Shown in pieces: positions 27,812 to 37,223 of a stretch of 64,000 bases of DNA. Made by a program: the position numbers and the translations under genes. The notes below the pieces were generated by a model. That model saw only the letters and a list, made by a program, of their open reading frames with translations, was not told where the DNA came from and ran no database searches. How positions within the stretch are numbered: the first letter of the stretch is position 1; every line of letters starts with the position of its first letter. This stretch comes from Hymenopellis radicata (Eukaryota; Basidiomycota; Agaricomycetes; Agaricales; Physalacriaceae), in NCBI GenBank assembly GCA_015501595.1, contig JADNRX010000101.1, forward strand, positions 1 to 64,000, written 5' to 3'.

Positions 27812-29321
27812 ATGAACACAGCGGCGCGGTATATTCTTTTGATTCTCGGCGTCGTGGTACGTTTCTATGTTCTTCGCCTGTGACACGTCTATCATGTACG
27901 CCACAGATCACTATCCACTACACCCTCACGCTCCTCCACGAGCCATACGGGCGCGCCGCCAAGGATTTCTTCTCTTCCCCCGATGTCGACCCGACGAGCG
28001 TTCCGCTAGAATACTATGTTCCTCCTGGTATGCACGATCCAGTACTCTATCATCATCTTACCCCCACCGTAGACTCGGAATCCCTTATTGCAGGCGAAGA
28101 CTTGGAATCCATTATTCCGGGGAACACCACCGCACGCGCCAACGCTGCGTTCGTAATCTTGGCCCGTAACAGCGATATCGACAACACGGTGCGCAGCATA
28201 CGGGAGATGGAGGAGCGCTTTAATCGCCGTTTTGGGTACCCTTACGTGGTGCTAAACGAGGTCGAGTTTACCGAGGAATTCAAAGAGTGCGTCCTTTTAT
28301 CCTATTTTTCGTTTGTGGACTGATAATGTGTAGACGCGTATCAGTGTTGACATCGGCAAAGATGGAGTTTGGGGTTATACCGCCGGAGCATTGGTACCAG
28401 CCTGACTGGATAGACGAAGACCGGGCGGCTAAGGCGCGGGCAGACATGGTCAAGGATGGGATCATATATGCCGGTGAGTGACGCTGGCGTTTATGACTTT
28501 CCCCGCTCACACCGCCGCCTAAGGCAGCGTCGCGTATCGCAACATGTGCCGGTTCAACTCTGGCTTCTTCTTCAAGCACCCTTTGCTACTACCGTACCGC
28601 TGGTACTGGCGAATCGAACCTGATGTGCATTTTCACTGCGACATGCAGTACGATCCGTTTGTCTTTATGGAGCAGAATAAGAAGGTTTATGGTGAGGCAT
28701 GTAACATTCTAATTAACGTCATGCTGATGAGATGAGGCAGGATTCACGATAACCATGTACGAATTTGAAAAGACGATCCCGACGCTATGGGGGCACGTCA
28801 AGGAGTTTATGCGGCTGCATCCCGAACACGTCGTGAAAGATAATGCTATGAATTTTCAGAGCGGGGATGGCGGCGAGACGTATAATTTGTGCCATTTCTG
28901 GTCAAACTTTGAAATCGCGGACATGGAGTTTTGGCGGGGGGCCGCGTACCAGGATTTCTTTGCGTATCTCGAGAAGCAAGGTATGCTGGCCGTGTTCTCG
29001 TTTACTCTCGCTCATTTCACCAGGCGGGTTCTATTATGAACGTTGGGGTGACGCGCCTGTGCATTCGATCGCGGCGAACATCTTTGCGAGCAAGCAACAG
29101 GTGCATTTCTTTGATGATATAGGTGCGGGTTCTGCTGCTGCTTCTTCGAGCTAGCTGACACTCGCGCAGGCTACGAGCACAACCCCTACACCCACTGCCC
29201 GCGGGACGAGGCTGTGTGGCGGGCAGGAAGGTGTAGCTGCGATCGGGCGCGCAGCTTTGATTATGATGGATATTCGTGTTTGAGCAAGTGGGATCGACTG
29301 GTCGGCGAGCGGGGGAGGTAG
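27812..29321 (+). CDS. GT15 alpha-1,2-mannosyltransferase (KTR/KRE2/MNT1 family)
   Basis: Seven exons (27812-27856, 27907-28286, 28334-28473, 28524-28691, 28741-28980, 29024-29122, 29170-29321) give 407 residues with every junction in phase. GT15 enzymes add alpha-1,2-mannose to O- and N-linked glycans in the Golgi. The N-terminus is a signal anchor ([19 protein letters not shown]), giving a type II membrane protein. Family blocks are present in order: [13 protein letters not shown] near 105, [16 protein letters not shown] near 130, [13 protein letters not shown] then [20 protein letters not shown] near 205-245, [19 protein letters not shown] near 310, and [17 protein letters not shown] near 340. 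The EPD..F.CD and catalytic-region residues are intact. It looks functional. Confidence 0.93.
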
Positions 29322-29794
29322 GCGAGGCTTTTTGTGATCTAAGCAGTGGAATCTATGCTACTTGTGCGGACACTCATCCCATTGTTTTCAAAAGTTGATC
29401 CATTGTATTAATACTTATATAAACTTAGATGCATGCATGTTGTAGGCCAACCTGTAGGATGACTAGCTAGGTGTGTCTACAATGTAGGATTTCAACTGGG
29501 AGGAAACCTTTTTGGTAACAGTTGTTACTTGATTCTTCGGGACAGAATTACACTGGAAGTTGCAGAGATGTTCTCTCCAGGGCGGGACTGAAGTCTGAAA
29601 ACCTCGAGAACAAGGACCACCTGCAACTCGTGTTGATCTAGTCAGCGTTAAGTCGAATGACAAACTTTGCCAGCTTGAGGCCTGGGGCATACAGGATGAC
29701 TGCGATCCGTCGTCCGATGTCAATAATGAACTGTGAGGCCAACCAGCTGGAAATAAGCTTCTCCAACAAAAATGAAATCCTGAAACTTCGGAAT
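29322..29794. other. Intergenic, no gene seen
   Basis: Short spacer between the GT15 stop and the tRNA-Gly gene. Only short random frames. The AT-rich part near 29400 (TATTAATACTTATATAAAC) could hold 3' end signals of the GT15 gene. Confidence 0.5.
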
Positions 29795-29883
29795 TGCATT
29801 AAGGGGGAATCGAACCCCCGGCGGGTCGAGAAACGAGGAAACCAGGATGGCAACGACCCAGGTTACCACTACCCCATTAATGC
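29795..29883 (-). tRNA. tRNA-Gly (GCC) with 18-nt intron
   Basis: The minus strand reads GCATTAA at the 5' end and TTAATGC plus discriminator A at the 3' end, a perfect 7-bp acceptor stem. The D arm holds AGTGGTAA. The anticodon stem GGTCG/CGACC closes a loop with GCC at the anticodon. The T stem GGGGG/CCCCC closes TTCGATT. An 18-nt intron (TCCTGGTTTCCTCGTTTC) follows position 37, the standard eukaryotic site. The mature length is 71 nt, normal for tRNA-Gly. Confidence 0.93.
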
Positions 29884-30165
29884 CTGCGCCACAGCTTGGA
29901 GTCCGCTGTATACCTTCCATTAAAAAAGGACTTTACCCGATTTCCGTTGGCGCAGCAGTGATCGGGCAGTTCGCCGTTGGTGTGCCTCTGTGTAATCATG
30001 TTTACGCGGGCGCGATCTGACATACGTCACGGGCCATTTCATTTCCCCGTGTCTCACAGCTTGCCTCTTTCCCCTCCTGCCACGATACGACTGAGCGCCA
30101 CGGAGCATCTTGCGCGACGCAAGACGGATACCCGATAGATTCTGCACGAGCAACACGTAGCACCC

Positions 30166-32697
30166 ATGTCCACATCTACTTCCCGGGCGAAGCCCACGTC
30201 TGCACAGCTCCTGATAAGCGCCACGCGCGGCTTCGACCAGCTCTTCGCCAACGACATTCCCGGTGCACGCCGTACATTCGAGCGTCCCGTGGTTGATGTA
30301 TCGCCGGGGACCGATGCATCTGGTACGCCTACGGCCCGCTTAGTTATGCCCACTCCTAACACACCGAGGTAGAGGTGGCGGATTCACCATTCCACCAGCT
30401 CGGATTGGGCGTGGCAGTGTTCTTGGAAGCCGCGCTTGGACTGGAACGTGAACGGATGGAGGATGCGGCGCGAGTGTTGAACGAGGCCGTAACGTCTACT
30501 GCGGCAGCGAAGAAAGCGGCGATGGGCGGCGGCGGTTCTTGGCTTGGCGGCGGTTCCGCAAAAGGCTAGCTGTTTTACCCATGGCAGCTGTTTCGTCTTG
30601 CTCACTTTCAATATAGGCGCTGACGTGGGTCTGGAATACGAAATCCTCAATGCAGACGCGGTCGTTCTCGCAGGACTCGTGAACGCGTTGAGCGAGAGCT
30701 ATATGGGATATTTACAGTGCATATATGCGTTGAATAGGTATGCGCATGCTCCTTAGTTCGCGTCAAATGCTAATTGCAACCAGCGCCCACTCCAAATTCA
30801 CGAAATTGTATAAAGAGGTGTTCCCAGAGGGACTAGAAGGGTACCGCACCCCGTCAGTGTCTAGAAAGGGCTCGGGGGAGTCGCTGGCTACTTCGTTCGC
30901 TACGTCTGCTTCCTCGACCACGTCGTCGACTGGGACCGAGACTGGGTCTAAGAGTAAGGAGAAGAAGAGCACAAGCATGTTTAGCAAGTGGACGGGAGGT
31001 TCGTCGTTGGCTGTCCCGGTGTCCAAGTCGAGGCCGACCAGCATAATATCGACTAAAGGTGAAGGAGGCGAGGCGGTAGATGAGATGATCCTCGCTGGGA
31101 CGGCATTTGGATTTGGACTGTTTAATTTAGTGTTTTCGCTGCTGCCCAAGAGGGTTCAGTAGGTTTCTGTCGTCTATCCGTGTTTATTTGCTGACGCGTA
31201 ACCAGATCTGTCGTAGGCTTTTTCGGGTTTAAACATGACCGTGCGTTGGCGCTTAGAGCGCTGGCAGTGTCAGCTGCAAAAAACGACGTGGTATGTGGCT
31301 CGCTGCGTTCAAAATTCTACGCCCATCTCACACGCGTCCAGCACTCCGTATTTGCGGGACTGGTGCTCATGACTTATCATGGGGTCGTATTACTCCTCAG
31401 CGGGTGGCAATGCGATGAGGCTCATATCGTCCGGCAGTATAGGTGTGTACAGTCTTCCATCCGGACTGTCATTACTCTCTGAATCTGCTGACACTTTTCG
31501 TAGGGCTATCGTGGACAAGGTGGAGGGGCGGTATCCGACGGGAACGTTATGGGTGCTCAACAGAGCAAAGATATTGAGGATGGAGGGGCAGTCGGGACAG
31601 GCGGTAGGAGTGTTAGTTGGAGGATTGGGTGGTGTTGATGGTGGTGTGGGCAAGGTACTGGCGCCACCACTGGGAGGAGACGCGGCCGAAGAGAAGCCAA
31701 ACGTCGATGCGAAGGCAGACGAGACGGAGGAGAAGACCCCGCTCCAACCTGTAACGCGTTGGCGACAGGCGGATACGCTGCTAGTCTTTGAGCTGGCGTG
31801 GACATTGCTGGGTGACCGGCGATATGAGGAGGCGGCGGGGTGGTTCGTGCGTATGACGGAGTTGAATGGCTGGAGTCACGCGACATATTATTTCATTGCC
31901 TGTGGGTGTTGGAGTGCGCTGGCAAATTCCCGCGATGCCTGCGAGGAGGAGCAGCGAACGGAATATAGGACAAAGGCTAGAGGGCTTTGGGACGCACTTC
32001 CGGGCCTGCTAGAGCGGAATGGGCGCAAGGTGGGCGGGAAAGAATTGCCTGTAGAGGTGCTCATTCGGAAAAAGCGTAAGCTTTCGTGCTGTTATATATT
32101 CCCTACTCATCGCTGGCAGTAACCTTCTACGCTGCTAAATCAGCGCGATTGAATGCGGACGTGATTTCATGTATGGCAATCTCGCCTGCAGAGGAGATGG
32201 CCGTGTTTTGGAATACACATTCGCGGATAAGTCGAGAGGTGGCGGAGGGACATGTGAAGGAATGGGCAGGTTTAGAGCCACAAGTGTCAGTGGCCGGGTT
32301 TGATGGCGCGACTTCAGCTGGGCCGATTCTGGATACAGCGGAGGAGCGCGCGATTCGTGCGCTGCTCTTGGGCATTGTACTGCGCACTCTAGGCGCGTAC
32401 GGTGCGTCTCGGCCCTTCTTCAAGGAAGCACAGCGGGAGGGCGGCGAGGTGAAGGACGGGTGGGTTCCGGGCGTTGCCATCTTTGAGGAGGCGGTGGGTA
32501 TATTGAAGGAGAAGGACGCGAGTGGGGGTGAAGCCGAGGGATGGGCGGCGACGTTGAAGGAGGTTGGTGTGTTATTAGATGCGGCGATGGCCGCGAGTCC
32601 TGGGTCGGTGGATTTGAGCTCGAGGCTGGATTCGAGGGTGGCGATGTTGAGGGACGAGGTGAGGGCGAAGGCGGTGGCGGAGGGAGTGAAGTTGTAG
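30166..32697 (+). CDS. IML2/TTC39 family protein
   Basis: Likely exons: 30166-30297, 30369-30552, 30617-30737, 30784-31158, 31206-31290, 31342-31442, 31504-32075, 32120-32697, about 715 residues. IML2 (outer mitochondrial membrane, inclusion-body clearance in yeast) and TTC39 share a helical-repeat domain. Seen here: [19 protein letters not shown] near 15; [18 protein letters not shown]; a linker with a Ser/Thr-rich insert (about 160-235); [58 protein letters not shown]; and C-terminal TPR-like helices including [14 protein letters not shown]. The intron at 30298-30368 and the donor at 30553 are the least certain. It points away from the tRNA-Gly with about 280 bp between. Confidence 0.82.
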
Positions 32698-32797
32698 TAC
32701 TAGTAGCGGTAATACATAGATTAGAGATGAGGAGAACGTAGGAATGTTGAGTATTATCAAAATGGATATGAAGTTGTGCGTTGTACAAAACTCGAAC

Positions 32798-33213
32798 TAG
32801 AGCATGCCACGAGTTTCGGCCTGCGCAGGTAACTCGCAGGTAACCTGCAACTCGCGACTCGCAACCCGGGTACGCGGAAGTCGCAGGTTTGAGGTTGGAG
32901 CATTCTCCAAGTACTTGCGCAGGTTCCGGTAGTTAGTTGAGCTATAATATTATGCATATAAACTGTGTTATACATATGAATATGATTCAACAAAGCTGCA
33001 ATAGGCCATAGAGATGATGTTTGCACTTGTTTGACCTCAGTTGGAGGGGATATGAGTGGGTTATAGCTCAAAACTCATCAAAAACTCGCAAACTCACGAG
33101 TTTTAGACCCGCGACTCACGAGTTTGAGACAAGTTGCAAGTCCGGACTTCAGATATGCAAACTCGCGCAAACTCGACCCGCCGGACCCGGGTTTAGACTC
33201 GTGGCATGCTCTA
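32798..33213. mobile_element. Short hAT-like MITE
   Basis: Terminal inverted repeats TAGAGCATGCCACGAGT (left) and its complement ending GGCATGCTCTA (right) bound 416 bp, flanked by the 8-bp duplication ACTCGAAC (32790-32797 and 33215-33222) with one extra G on the right. Subterminal regions are full of ACTCG/CGAGT and CGCAGGT/ACCTGC motifs. The middle is AT-rich with no coding potential. TAGAG starts and an 8-bp duplication fit hAT. Confidence 0.75.
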
Positions 33214-33436
33214 GACTCGAACAGTCACTTTCACTATATCTACTGCACGGTCGTCTTGAGCCTCAGGAGGACGGCCCGCCAAAACACATCACCGCGTGCA
33301 TTCGTCATTACTTATCTAGCGTGTCGATTGCCGACCACCGCTTCGCAATGACAAGAATCCTTCTGGGGGCACATAACCTCCACGGCATTCACTCAAGTAA
33401 CTCGCACGCAGCACCGGAATTACAACAATGTCGCAT

Positions 33437-34706
33437 TAGAGATCGGCACGAGTGGCAGATACTTGCGGGTGCCGGCAAGTATTTCGATCACCCGGGTGGT
33501 GCCGCACCCGGCACCCGGGTGGCAAGTACTTGTTTCCCACGGGTGGTGCCGCGGGTGGCAAGTACGAGCTCGGCGAGGCAAGTACTTGCCACAAGTACTT
33601 GCCTAGTACTTGTACATAGGTAGATATATATTATACATGATTTATCCAAATTTATTTGACGTCAAACGACCTCAACGTCGCTCAGAAACGACGTTGCCGA
33701 AGAATTTCGGTGATCGCCGAGATGGCCGAAGGTCCCGGCACTTGCCGGATAACGATCGATCCACTTGGATCTGACTCCTTCTTCTCTTACCACCACAGCA
33801 CGACGTTCGCGTCGTGCTCGTCGGCCCCAGAAAAATTTCTGGGGCTTCTCTGATATCTTCTCTCTCTGCTGGATTGCTTTCTCTGTGCGGTTTGGCTTCG
33901 CGCCGGCCGCTGCGCCCTCGGATACGTTCCGGGGCGCATTCTGGTGTTCGTCTTCGCGACGACACCAATCCGACGACTCTCCCCGACGCGTAAGCCCTCA
34001 GGATGAGGCCGCCGTACCGGTGCACAGCGGGCGCGGGCGCTTGGACGACAATGCTGGTTGCTGCTGCCCTTGGACTCAGTTTTCTGTGTGCTGGCGCTCG
34101 TCTTCGCGACGGCGCCGTCTAGGCCACGACCTGTCCCGTGTAAGCCCGATGAGGCCGCCCTATTCTGGAACAGCGGGCTCAGGTGCGACGCTCAATTAGC
34201 CCCCGCGCCGTTGTATACTCACCCAGCAACAGAGCGAGCAGCAGGACTTTTGGGCGGGACAGCGCCGCGGACGCTTCCAGCCAAGACGGTACGTGTTTCT
34301 ATATTCTCATTGCATTCTTACTGAAATCTATTGAAGGACAACGACGATGCTCAGGACGACGACCACGATCCCTCCTCCACCAACTACACTTTGTTGAGTC
34401 CCGGTTGCTGCTTTTGCAAGTAGCCGGGGCTTCAGCAATTTGTATCGTGCACGTCGCTAGCCCCCGCGCAATTGCTCGGGGGTCGGCGGCGGGCACGAAT
34501 CATACGCTGAATGTGGCAAGTACTTGCGCACCCGGATGGTGCAAATACTTGCCTGTCGGGCAAGTACTTGCCAAGTACTTGACCCGCGGGTCAAGTACTT
34601 GCGGGTGGCAAGTATTTTGGCGGGTGGCAAGTACAGGTTTTGGGTACCAAGTATTTGCCGGACGGGTGGCGGGTGCACCCGGGTACCCACTCGTGCCGAT
34701 CTCTAC
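33437..34706. mobile_element. hAT-like element with hairpin core, in the LINE
   Basis: Inverted terminal repeats of 18-19 bp (TAGAGATCGGCACGAGTGG and its exact complement) bound about 1,270 bp. The 8-bp duplication TGTCGCAT is at 33429-33436 and 34707-34714. Removing one copy plus the element restores an uninterrupted LINE frame. Both subterminal regions hold many copies of CAAGTACTTG-type palindromes and CACCCG/CGGGTG. The core from 33674 is a series of hairpins. The right half is GC-rich and repeats CGTCTTCGCGACG at about 33948 and 34092. No transposase is encoded. Confidence 0.85.
33674..33845. repeat. Hairpin array in the second hAT-like element
   Basis: Six perfect short hairpins follow one another: AACGTCG...CGACGTT (33674-33695), CCGAA-gaat-TTCGG (33697-33710), CCGGC-actt-GCCGG (33735-33748), GATCC-actt-GGATC (33758-33771), GCACGACG-ttcg-CGTCGTGC (33798-33817) and a 22-bp GCCCCAGAAA...TTTCTGGGGC pair (33824-33845). 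Stems are unrelated in sequence but similar in size, with loops mostly of 4 nt. The plan matches that of the element at 10159-11260. Confidence 0.75.
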
Positions 34707-35152
34707 TGTCGCATGTGTCACAATCACCTCGAGACACCAGAACATATGCTCGTCCAGTGCACTGCCGACAACGACACGAACCTCATTCGCGCGGAGTTCT
34801 TCAACCGCCTATCACAGACAACTCACCCACAATTTGTGCCGGTCTCTTTCAGCGACGACGCCGCGTTGTTTTGGTTGAGGGCTGTCTTGTTCGAGTGGAA
34901 GGCGGCTCCCGTCGTCGCTCGATGGATCTATCACACCTGCCGTGACCCGTCGGTGGAGGGCATTGTCATTGCTGCCCTCAGAAGTACACGCTGACATCCG
35001 ACACCAACGCGATGATGGCGACAACGGTTAGTTCTTGGGGTAAAAGTATTTTTAACATTCAGTTAGTTCTCATTTGTATTAGTTAATTTGTTGGCCGCCC
35101 AGTCCTCGAGGGGACCCATGTGGTGTAATACTACTACTACTACATGAGTGCA

Positions 35153-35240
35153 GCATTAATGGGGTAGTGGTAACCTGGGTCGTTGCCATTCCAAGAAGCT
35201 TTGTACTCGACCCGCCGGGGGTTCGATTCCCCTTAATGCA
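35153..35240 (+). tRNA. tRNA-Gly (GCC), second copy, 18-nt intron
   Basis: Identical in body to the copy at 29795-29883 but on the plus strand. The intron is also 18 nt after position 37 but differs in sequence (TTCCAAGAAGCTTTGTAC). The 3' side of the T stem has four C where the other copy has five, so either one pair is lost or one C is missing from the assembly. It starts 8-10 bp after the simple tail of the LINE remnant. Confidence 0.8.
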
Positions 35241-35335
35241 TGATTGCTGGCTCAGCATAAGTTTTGAGACTGTTTTGAGTGAGGAATCTCGAACAAGGGG
35301 GTTCCAAAATTATAATTTTGTACACTGGGCTGTTT

Positions 35336-35750
35336 AATTTTTTTCAGCCCTCAAGCTTGACCCTACCTACCTCACTTACCATATATGGTAAGTGCACGTG
35401 ATCCCGCCTTTGGTGGGGCAGCCTAATTAGGGTCTCGAGCGCCACCTTAATCAAGAATTTGTCTATGACACTTTTGTGAACCACCTGTAGCTGATATATT
35501 CAGTTACTGAGAGCATTGAAACTAGGACTAATTATATCTCAGAGAACTTACGGGACCATACGGGTACTACCCCAGCCTTGGCTTGACCCGGTACTGAAGC
35601 TAGCATAGGAAATATGTTACATGTATAGTATTTTTCACTAGTTAAAGACTCAATTGGAGTCCTAAGAGTTGTTTAAGTGTCCTTTATTGTCATATTTAAG
35701 GTGGTACAAAAAACTTTTTTCAGACCTCCGTGTTGACCCTACCTACCTAC
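35336..35750 (-). repeat. Second pair of TAGGTAGG...GAAAAAAGTT motifs
   Basis: At 35336-35378 and 35706-35750 the minus strand carries TAGGTAGGGTC, about 7 variable bases, then GAGG.CTGAAAAAA. These are the same motifs as at 7218 and 7782. Between them the sequence is AT-rich without genes. A short palindrome (CTTACCATATATGGTAAG) lies at 35375-35392. Confidence 0.4.
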
Positions 35751-35800
35751 CGGGTGTATCGGACTTTAAGTCCGGAACCCCCTTGATCTCGAATCTCGAT

Positions 35801-36375
35801 AGGGTGGCACAGTAAACCTCCGGAGGGTGTTAGTAACGGTATTGATACCGACCCCCCGGAAGGCCCTGGTTGTGAAACGGTTACTAACGGTTTCGATACC
35901 GGCACGTGCTTCTTACCACGTGATGTGGCGCAGCGGCGCGCCGCCCTCGTCCCGCCTCTGGCCCGCCGGTTTCAGCACCTGCGCGCCCTCACGTGAAACG
36001 TCACGTGCCGGTATCGAAACCGACCTCCCGACCCCCGATGGTTTCAATACCTTATTAATACTGTACCGTTTCGACCGTAAGTTCGCGGCATGTGACACGT
36101 TATGCTGCGAACTTACAGGAAATAAGTTCGTTTCCAGGCACAAGGCCCGGAATTACTATATTTGGACGCTCCCGCCGTAGGTGGGAGCCAAAATTGCCTT
36201 TTTGGGCCTTAGGCGCCCTTAAAAACAGGTTCGTGATGCGTTATCTTTTGGTCTAAGTTCGGTTCGCGTGCCCGCGTGACGCGTTATGCGAACATGCGGT
36301 CGAAACCGTACAGTACCGTTACTAACCGCAGTAAACCCGAGGTGTATCAAAACCAAGGGTTTACTTCACCACCCT
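35801..36375. mobile_element. MITE with 10-bp target duplication (Mutator-like?)
   Basis: The element begins AGGGTGG...AGTAAACC and ends with GGTTTACTTCACCACCCT. The flanks carry the exact 10-bp repeat GAATCTCGAT (35791-35800 and 36376-36385). Internally it is largely self-complementary: GTTAGTAACGGTATTGATACC on the left faces GGTTTCAATACC...CCGTTACTAAC on the right, and a second pair (GGCACGTG/CACGTGCC) lies inside. A duplication of 9-10 bp suggests a Mutator-like origin. A second MITE (about 36050-36315) is inserted in its right arm. Confidence 0.7.
36050..36315. mobile_element. MITE with TACTGTA ends, nested
   Basis: TACTGTACCGTTTCGACCG at 36059 and the complement CGGTCGAAACCGTACAGTA ending at 36315 form terminal inverted repeats. 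Inner arms (GTAAGTTCGC, GCGAACTTAC) extend the pairing. It interrupts the right arm of the 35801-36375 element, so it is younger. The TA-flanked ends suggest a Tc1/mariner-type mover. The exact left border is uncertain by about 9 bp. Confidence 0.6.
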
Positions 36376-36566
36376 GAATCTCGATGTGGCGCAGTTTCTG
36401 AGTCTCCCTTTCCTGAGTTTCCAAAATTCTCAAGGCCAAAATCAAGCAATTCATCATTCTGACATTTACTAGTATATAGCTTTTAGACTCGTACAGTATG
36501 ATGCCAGTACATCTACTGTCTAGATGATGCTCTCAGCCCAAGGGACAGTGCCATCTGGCATCAACA

Positions 36567-36950
36567 TACTGTCGTATTTCGACCATAGGTTCACGTCACA
36601 GGTCACGAGCCCAAAAAATGAACCTGTTACATAAGCAGGTCACTATTTTTTTTGGCTGTGAACCTGCCCCAAATTGGTCACAAATCGGACTTTTGCTCTC
36701 AAATTGAGCTTAGTGGCAGTTTTTATAGGATTTTTCTCCTTTTTGGTGTATTTTAGGTCTAGAATAGCACATTTTTCTCTAATTATACTGAGATTCAGCC
36801 TAAAACTTGTGAAATAACCTTGCCATTGAAAATTTTAGTGAACTTATTTTCAGTGGGTCACAGTGGTATGTCTGCTGTGAACATCCCACCAAACAAGTTC
36901 ACGAGGTCACAGGTCACACCCTGTGAACCTACGGTCGAAATACTACAGTA
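36567..36950. mobile_element. MITE with TACTGT ends, 384 bp
   Basis: TACTGTCGTATTTCGACCAT (then AGGTTCAC) at 36567 pairs with its complement ending CTACAGTA at 36950, about 28 bp with 2-3 mismatches. Subterminal direct repeats of AGGTCAC/GTGACC type occur on both sides. The middle is AT-rich and non-coding. The ends match the two neighbouring elements (TACTGT...TTTCGACC). Confidence 0.7.
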
Positions 36951-36964
36951 GTCGAGGGTCTAAG

Positions 36965-37223
36965 TACTGTACTATTACGGTCTAGTCTTCGTATAACGCG
37001 TAACGGGGACCTGTGAAATGAAGAGTTCATGCTACCATAACGCGTAACGGCCAAAATTGGGCCCCAGGTAAGGCCCAAAAAGGAAATTTTTAGGGGCGGC
37101 GGCTAGCGCCGCCGCTCCCGCCTGCCCATATAAGGAAATTGGACCCTGAATGAAGAGCAACATCTGTGAAGAGTATGCGTAACGGGTAACGCCCCATGAA
37201 GACTAGGTCGTAATAGTACAGTA
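36965..37223. mobile_element. MITE with TACTGTA ends, 259 bp
   Basis: TACTGTACTATTACGGTCTA at 36965 and the complement of TACTGTACTATTACGACCTA ending at 37223 are terminal inverted repeats of about 30 bp with few mismatches. Inside, ATAACGCGTAACGG occurs in repeated and inverted copies, and a strong GGCGGCGGCTAGCGCCGCCGC hairpin lies near 37100. No coding potential. Confidence 0.7.

Larger units (their letters stand above)
33215..35145 (+). pseudogene. LINE (non-LTR retrotransposon) 3' end, interrupted
   Basis: Outside the hAT-like insertion at 33437-34706 the sequence encodes, in one frame, HRFAMTRILLGAHNL, then across the insertion point QQCRMCHNHLETPEHMLVQC and a C-terminal segment (ALFWLRAVLFEWKAAPVV). 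The C-x2-C-x8-H-x4-C arrangement resembles the zf-RVT knuckle at the C-terminus of fungal LINE reverse transcriptases. The copy is 5'-truncated at the short MITE on the left. It ends on the right in a simple ACTACTACTACTAC tail at about 35130-35143, typical of LINE 3' ends, just before a tRNA gene. Confidence 0.65.

Noticed and set aside
33672..34324. Coding frames in the hAT-like element core
   Set aside because: The region is a hairpin array and GC-rich repeats; frames are short, overlapping and without homology.
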